Below, in pieces: positions 57,621-64,000 of a stretch of DNA of 64,000 nt. Position numbers and translations under genes: made by a program. Position 1 is the stretch's first letter; each line of letters begins with the position of its first letter. The DNA comes from Toxonevra muliebris (taxonomy: Eukaryota; Arthropoda; Insecta; Diptera; Pallopteridae), in the NCBI GenBank assembly GCA_963691655.1, contig OY829326.1, positions 97,395,235-97,459,234 on the forward strand, given 5' to 3'. The notes beneath the pieces were generated by a model. That model was not told the origin of the DNA and did no database searches. It saw nothing but the letters and a program-made list of their open reading frames with translations.

Positions 57621-59879
57621 GATGGGATAAGTGATTCCATTGAGCTATAGATTTTGGTCTTTTTATGAAATCTTACTTATTTCAAATTATTATTCTATAA
57701 ACGGACAATTGGTAAAATTCAAATTTTTTTTCGTTGTTCTGATTGGTCATACTATACTAGGCATTAAAATGGACATTTCTGAGTCCAAAATTTGCTTTCT
57801 TCTTCACTGTATTGGGCATACTGTGTTCTACAATATTACTGGAAAATGAGTTCAAGAGTTTATTTTATTTCATTACATGGTTTCTTGAATATTTACATTC
57901 AGGCAATTCTGCTAACTCATTCCAGAACCTACAAGTTTTGCAATAGTACTTAAGAAATATCCAAATGTGCCCCCTTCAAAAAAAAAAAATTTTAATAATT
58001 AAAATTATTTCGATGATATATGTTTAGAATAAATTTTCTGCATTGGAATGTTTTGAAGTACATTTAATTATACTGAAGTAAAAATTGAATACTGTGAAAT
58101 TAATTAAAAATCGGTTTTCTAGTAGCAGCATGTCATGCTATCATATCCCGGGTTTTATTATTAGTAAAGGCATGGTCGGGAGCAAAAACAATTTTTCCAG
58201 TTTCCCATATTATTTTGCGAAAGCGAATATCCCAAACTGCTTCATTAGCTGTATTACAAATGTCAGCTTTGGCACAAACCGGATAGTGCAATCGTGAAGA
58301 ATTGATTGTGGCAGACTAATCATCTACTGACACAATAGTTATCAAAATAATTTCAGATTAGTTTCACCCCTATGCCCTCTAGATTAGTACGAAGGGAAAT
58401 ATGCATTTGGAATAATCAGAAATCTATTTGAAGTTTTCTGAAGTGTATTTGAATCGGAGTATTTTTGAAATCGAATTAAAATGCTGTAAAATAGGAGCAC
58501 TTAATTATTCTGAAATGCAAATGAAATATTCTGAAAATATTTTTAAATTCTTAAACTGAAATCAATTTACAATTTTCTGCCGTTCTTTTTGAGATATTTG
58601 GAAACCTAAATACAATGCTTGAAAATTACGAAATTCGACTGTTTTTTTTTTATGTTTTGAATGTCTATAACATCTCAGCCTACAACAACTCCTCCAGATT
58701 GCAGACATTGAATTTAGGAAGAATAGCTCAGTTTCTCACTATATATGATTGACATTTTCTTCTTCAAAACTCACTAATTTTTTGTGCCCATTCAAAACAT
58801 CAATACAAATATTCCAGTTTTTCAGCTTCTGTTCCGAACTCATTTCAAGTCCCATTCGGTAAAAATATCATTAATATTCAAACACTTTACTATTTAAAAA
58901 TTTTCAATACACCCTGCTCTATCTATGTATATCTGTGGGTCAATTTTGTTTGCGCCTTTTTTCTTTTGCCTGCTTCTCAGCTAATTGCACATGTTCGTTT
59001 TTTTGAGTATAAATAAATAGGTAATTATGTTTTGTTACCGATCAAAACAAAAAAGTTAAAAGAAAATTAAACACAAACAAGAAACCACAAAACTATAAAC
59101 TCATAAAACTAAAAAACAAAATAAGTAACAAAAAACCATTTTTTTGACGTCATTATTGTGACACTGAACTTGAATTGAAACTTTTTATCGTGTGCATTTC
59201 TCAAATTGTAGGCAATTGCTATTTTCATTCAATTCAATTTTAAATATTTTCATATTGCATCAAACAGAAAAAAACAAAAAAAAAAAAACAGACGCTATAA
59301 AATTTGATTACAAATAAACGTTGAAGATTATTATAAAATAGATTACATAATATTTATAAGCACTTTCTATGCTTATCAATATTCAATTGTTGGTTCCAAT
59401 CAATCAATTATTATAGATGATTTTTGTTGCAATATACAATTTTAATTAAATAAAGTAGCTTAAAAATGAAATGAATTTTTGTAGTGCATTATTATTATTT
59501 ACACAAGAAATTATATCATCGATTGATCGATAATTTTGACTAAAAATAAATAAATAAAAAATTATGAAAACCAAAAACAAAATTCAGTAGTGAATGTTGC
59601 ATTAGAAAGTTTTATTACTTTACTTTTGAAACTTAGTTTTTACCTACTTCATATTGAGTATAATAAGAAGATATTTGTTATTTTCAAAAGTTGTTTTCGT
59701 TGTGCTGAGAAATAAGAGTGAATACAGACGGAATTATTTTCCAGGTTGCACTGAGTTAATGGTTTTTAAAAATCTGAGAGAGAATAGTTTCATTCCTTAA
59801 ACCCTTGCGTCCACTCAGAGGTATGAAAAAATATACATTTTCAAGAATTCTTTTCGAGGTTTTGTATAGTGTTTTTTAT
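57621..59879. other. AT-rich non-coding stretch
   Basis: Short frames at 57631-57849 and 58085-58297 match nothing known to me. No feature supported. Confidence 0.45.
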
Positions 59880-59883
59880 TTAA

Positions 59884-60050
59884 GGGGTTATATACGTTTT
59901 CATGTATCAAAAAATCGAAAAAATCTGTTTTTTTCGTAAGAACATGTACTATGTATACCTGTTATGCTAGTTTAAATAAATTATTTCAAATAGTCCAAAA
60001 AAAATCACAAATATGCCCTAAGTTTCCCGTACCAAAACGTATATAACCCC
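59884..60050. mobile_element. TTAA-flanked MITE (piggyBac-type)
   Basis: TTAA at 59880-59883 and 60051-60054 borders perfect 17-bp inverted ends: GGGGTTATATACGTTTT on the left and AAAACGTATATAACCCC on the right. TTAA duplication is characteristic of piggyBac elements. Because TTAA contains TA, a Tc1/mariner origin is a weaker alternative. Length 167 bp, non-coding. Confidence 0.75.
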
Positions 60051-60420
60051 TTAATAGGTACATAATTCCAAGTTCTTACTCTATATTTTAAGTAACTTTA
60101 ACGAACACTTAAAAAAAAAACACTAAGTCTCCGTCATACATTTCAGCAAAAAGGTGGAAAAAGAGCAACGGAGTTTTTCATCTCTGAGTTTTAAACAACG
60201 TATTCATATGCATACTTCAGTGAGAAATGTGTAAATGAGTTTTTTCGACAGGAGCGTGCTCATCGAACTCGTTGGCATATTACATCTCTCGTCGAGTCCA
60301 ACAACCTAGTTGCACAAATATTGAGGACTCCTTAAAAGAACAATGATTTTATTACTCCAAAAGGAGCAATAAACGAAAAACTCCTATACAGAAATAAAAT
60401 TTCATAACTTTTTATGGGCA

Positions 60421-60986
60421 ATTTTTAAAAATAATGATAACTCAAAGACAACATGAGTGAGTAGTTCAAATTTGTATATCTTCCTTTTTCTTGCTTAGTT
60501 ACTTCTTTAGGGTTAGGTAGGGTAAAAGATGTCCCAATTTTTGCTTAGCTTAGGAAAGTTAAAATTACTTATAGTCATACAATTTAATATTTTATTTGCA
60601 GTTTCTCATTCAGTTGGCAATGCATTATTATAACCAAAAAATTCTGTGCAACTAGGGTTTTTATTTTCTTTAAAATCTTGTGCCTCAAATAAATAAAAAA
60701 CATTGCAAGGGTAAAAGAAACAAAATTCAATGAAAGTAAATTTGCTTATGTGGTTCAGTTAGTAAGCACGTTGTTTGACAGCTAAGATATGCAGAAACTT
60801 TAATAATTAATAATAAAAAAAAAAACAAAAATGAATGAACCAATGAATTAACATAATTATAATTGAAAAATTTGTAGGATTTGAACTTAGGCCACAAATT
60901 AAAAAAAGGAAACCAAAAAAAAAATGTTGTGGGATTTGAACCTTGGCGGCGTGCGTACTGGTGTTTTAGACAACTAGACCATACCA
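60421..60986. mobile_element. second copy of the tRNA-like-segment repeat (copy 2)
   Basis: Matches 32162-32825 in the same orientation: AATAATGATAA, the GGTTAGGTAGGGTAAAA block, ATTTACAG/TTTGCAG TTTCTCATT, AAAATTCTGTGCAACT and TTGTGCCTCAAA. It contains a truncated plus-strand tRNA-like head (from 60746) and two minus-strand B-box segments, AGTTCAAATCC (60872-60896 region) and GGTTCAAATCC (60927-60986). The outer DNA differs from copy 1: here ATTACTCC/GGAGTAAT motifs recur on both sides (60335-60385 and 61012-61150). Confidence 0.75.
60927..60986 (-). repeat. tRNA-like segment, best preserved copy
   Basis: Minus strand: TGGTCTAGTTGTC (A box), then AAGGTTCAAATCCC (B box) about 40 bases later. 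It resembles a tRNA gene core but lacks a matching acceptor stem, and is part of the repeat. Confidence 0.5.
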
Positions 60987-63889
60987 TCATTATCTTAATC
61001 GTGTCTTCCTTTATTACTCCTTTTGAAGGCTGAAATGAGTACTCCATGCCCTAGGACATGCAATGTTGAAAATGAGTACAAAATGCAAGAGCTCTGGAGT
61101 AATAGGAAGTAATTCATTATTCGTTTTGGAGTGCTCGATGATTACTCCTACGATCATCTTAAGTTTAACTGGGTACTTTGTTCACTCATGCACGCTTAAT
61201 TGTATATACATACAATGAAAAATGTGGATTTTTTTGACAATTAAGCTTACGCTTAAGAAAAATGTCCTCCTAAGATTGCTATATTTAAGGTTCTTTGATT
61301 TTTCGGCTCTTTTTTTTTTGCTTTAAATTATTTTTGCGAAAATTTCAGTGATAAAATTTTCCAGAAAAAATAACTAATTTTCAAGATCGTTTCTCATATT
61401 TTCTAAGCCATTATTCCATTATCCTGTATAGCAACAAAAACAGAGTAAATTAATTAACTCCAGTAATTTCGAAACTTTTTATTTTACTAACTCATAGAGA
61501 TATTAAAACATTAATAGTTTTATAAAACATAAAAATTCTAAAATTTATAAACATAAATAAACATATTTTTTATTATAATTTTACAATTAGGGTATTCACA
61601 AAGTGTCTTATTCAGTTTTGTATCTTCTCATTTGTCATAAATTCTTCTGAGTACCCTTAATATATTTACAATAGGTACTACAACTAAGACAACAATGATT
61701 TTTTATTGCTGATCAAGATTTTTTATCATTCGCCCGTTTACAAAGAAATTATTTAATAATTTAATAGTTGCTTTTATGACAAAAATTCGCATAAAAAATG
61801 ATTAAAAGTCAAAGAACTTATGCCGCTTCTTTGCCTTCAATATTATATTTGCTTTAATGTCAATTACATAAGATAAAAGAAACACGCAGATGTTGCTATT
61901 TGCATTCAACAGATTTATACTTATTCTTTAAATCTCAAAGCAAGTAAAAATCCCAATAAAGTCTAATTATATACATACAAATAAAAAGATTATCTTATCA
62001 AATTGTTGAAATTGCTTTTCAGTGTCAATTATATCTCTGGAATTTTGAGACATTTCATTGTCAAGTGATATATTTTCCCTTTCCTCTGGAGTGTTTCTCT
62101 ATAATATTTTCGATTGAATTTTGTGTTTATTATTTTTTGTTTTAAGTATTATTCTAACATGTGCAGTCTGATTATAAATTTTAATTGTTATTACTAGTTA
62201 AATAAATAATAAACTTTATATTTATAAGAGAAACATTGATTGCTTTTAATGAGATTTAAAGTTATCAATTTCGTGTGAGTCTGAAATGAAATTAACTAGG
62301 AAAGAAAGTCATGAGAATTCGGGGCAGGTTGGAGATTTTATCACATGGTGCTTTAAAGATTTGAATAGAATGTTGAAAGGGTTGCGTGTTCACTCATTGC
62401 TATTTTTTTTTAGTAAAAAAGTCTATACCTCGAACTATACCAATCTTTATAAGTTAGTTATTGACTCTGTATAACGCACTACTATTCTAGGGTTATTTAA
62501 GTTCTATTTTCGCCCGCTTCAACCTATCATTCGGTGCAAAGTGCCTTCTAAATTTCTCCCCAGTTGTATTCTGTCTGATATCCCATTCTCTTGTAACCGT
62601 TAAATTTGTGGAATCTTAAGTGTTGAATTTAGAAAATGTATTTCAACACCCAAAGTTCAAGTTTATGTATCGTGAAGGCTTAAACAATCTTATAATTGGT
62701 TTTATATGTTGTAAAATTTATTTATATCTATGATATTTATGAAAAACAAAAAAAAATTAATGCGTAGTTACAAAAATTTCTATTAGAAGTTTGCGATCAC
62801 ATATTTGAGAGCACTTGAAAGTTTATGCGTGGCAATTTGCCTTCTTTGCGTGGTTGAAGATTTTTTTGATGAATATTTGTACTATTGTATATAAATAGAA
62901 ATTATAATCAATCGCTTGTAATATTAACAATAACAAGCACCTGAAGAATGTCAATAGCTTCAAGACACACACAATATATTTATATTCGTGCAGATTAGTT
63001 TTACTATTTACAAAATACTCAATGAAAGCAATTAAATATAATCAAAGATAAGTAAAACTGGCGGTTTCCTACTTTATAGAAAGCAAACCAGTTTAAGTTT
63101 TAAGTTTTACAAAATTTTAAAAAGAATTATTAAACAATATTTTTCTTTTTCTTTCTAATTTACCTAACACATTTATGGTAGACACGTGAAAAGAAATGCT
63201 CAAATTATTTTTTTGGCTTTTTTTCTTTAACACCATTTTGGGTTTCAATGTGAATTTTAAGTTAATTCACTTAATTTTAATCAAATTGAATGTTGCTAAT
63301 TTGTTAGATTCATTAGCGCCTTTTTTTTGGGTATCTCTCTCTATCTTTCTTGCTTTGTCTCGCTTATCAAAAGAATTATTGTGCAAAGTTTTCAATGCCC
63401 TTAAAAAAAGAAGCAAAATTTGCCAACTACCTGAACTGAGATTCAAGCGAATTTTATATTGACATCATAGATGAAAAAAAAATAAAAATTAATTTACGTA
63501 CTAAATCTGTCATTTTAATTTAATACAGTTTTCAATATTATAATCAATTTATTTATTAGTTTTTTTTTTTTTTTTTAATTTAGCCGGCTTACAAAAAATA
63601 TCATCTTGAAAAAAAATTACGAACAAGTTCATTGAGAATTAGTTTTAATCTTTATCGAAAATTTAATTATAATAAAATATATGATAGCAATTCAAGGTTG
63701 TAAAACAACTTATTTGAAATTAGGTAAAACAAAACCTATTATTTATTTATTTTTATATTTTATTATGAAATTTAATTGCTACTAGGTAACAAGATTTTGA
63801 ATAAATTTTAATAATTTTTTAAAACGACAGCAAAAAAAGATAAAGTTCTTTTCAAAAGAGCAAACATTTATTCCATTTTACCACTGCAG
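60987..63889. other. AT-rich non-coding stretch (end of the proposed intron)
   Basis: Long T-runs, short AT-rich frames, no recognised gene. The polypyrimidine stretch and acceptor at its right edge are described with the exon. Confidence 0.5.
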
Positions 63890-64000
63890 GCAACGTAACT
63901 GCGAGCCCACCCAATCACTTTGGCAATGAAAATCGTTGCGATTATTTGAGAGCGATTAATATTGTCGCAATTGTGTTACTTCCAATGGGAGAACCTCCTT
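63890..64000 (+). CDS. putative internal coding exon, cut by the window edge
   Basis: TTATTCCATTTTACCACTGCAG precedes it (split here as TTATTCCATTTTACC and ACTGCAG), a good pyrimidine tract plus acceptor. Only one frame is open to the window end: after two bases completing a Gly codon it reads NVTASPPNHFGNENRCDYLR, then AINIVAIVLLPMGEPP. GC content is far above the preceding kilobases. The entry phase fits the exon ending at 25533 (Glu-Gly-Asn across the junction). The other two frames stop quickly. I do not recognise the family. A hydrophobic run (INIVAIVLL) is too short to call a membrane segment. At 36 codons, chance openness is not excluded. Confidence 0.5.

Noticed and set aside
57175..57630. 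151-codon plus-strand ORF
   Set aside because: It is the antisense of a clear LINE ORF2 C-terminus on the minus strand, whose motifs (YGSETW, EWNPQG, RPKNTWRR) are family-typical.
60727..61047. 106-codon minus-strand ORF
   Set aside because: Lies across the tRNA-like-segment repeat and a poly-A tract; the frame is not kept in the sister copy at 32.5 kb.
1..64000. CRISPR arrays, rRNA, operons or bacterial-type control sites
   Set aside because: No regularly spaced short repeats, no rRNA-like sequence; base composition, splice signals and transposon content are those of an insect nuclear genome.

Overview
This window looks like intronic and intergenic DNA from a higher dipteran (brachyceran fly). 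It is very AT-rich. It carries Drosophila-style start-codon and core-promoter signals. It is also full of mariner/Tc1, hAT and TTAA-type elements, and of LINE relics, one of which ends in a fly-style AACCTAACC tail. Nothing bacterial, organellar or viral was seen. A tephritid-like fly is a guess. I found no intact multi-domain gene: almost every long ORF is a transposon relic, its antisense shadow, or low-complexity sequence.

The only host coding signal is two short plus-strand pieces that fit together. A 25-codon putative first coding exon (25458-25533) has an insect-type start context and an upstream in-frame stop, and ends in phase 1 at a splice donor. A GC-richer open frame at the right edge (63890-64000) follows a good splice acceptor in the matching phase. 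Between them, at 45554, is an Inr, a partial MTE and a DPE at exact spacing, heading an untranslated-looking leader (to about 45835). Another leader-like patch lies at about 1300-1440. My model is one plus-strand gene with several alternative promoters and a common exon at 63890, and an intron of about 38 kb. I do not recognise the protein.

Layout. 1-0.85 kb: Tc1-like relic with paired direct repeats. 2.26-3.51 kb: hAT-type element with a second element nested in it. 5.4-5.8 kb: three diverged repeat units. 6.96-8.01 kb: long-arm foldback element. 8.5-8.9 kb: possible TTAA element. 11.5-12.7 kb: mariner with perfect 26-bp ends and a dead transposase. 14.8-19.5 kb: small palindromic element copies, a 425-bp direct repeat pair, a mariner-like relic and a LINE end. 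20.8-22.4 kb: a TA-flanked MITE and a local duplication. 25.2-25.9 kb: putative first exon. 27.6-29.2 kb: LINE 3' end and a tRNA-Glu-like SINE with a 13-bp target duplication. 31.0-33.06 kb: mariner-like relic split by a 1-kb TIR element containing two convergent tRNA-like segments. 35.2-39.2 kb: two LINE relics with reverse transcriptase and RNase H. 41.75-42.1 kb: Tc1-like relic. 45.2-45.9 kb: promoter and leader. 51.7-54.3 kb: LINE endonuclease relic, hAT-type element and palindromic MITE. 57.1-57.6 kb: LINE C-terminus. 59.9-61.0 kb: TTAA MITE and a second copy of the tRNA-like repeat. 63.89 kb: exon.

The strongest points are the exact insertion signatures (target duplications and terminal repeats), the two cases of nesting, the fact that all six recognisable LINE relics lie on the minus strand (antisense to the proposed gene), and the precisely spaced core promoter at 45554.
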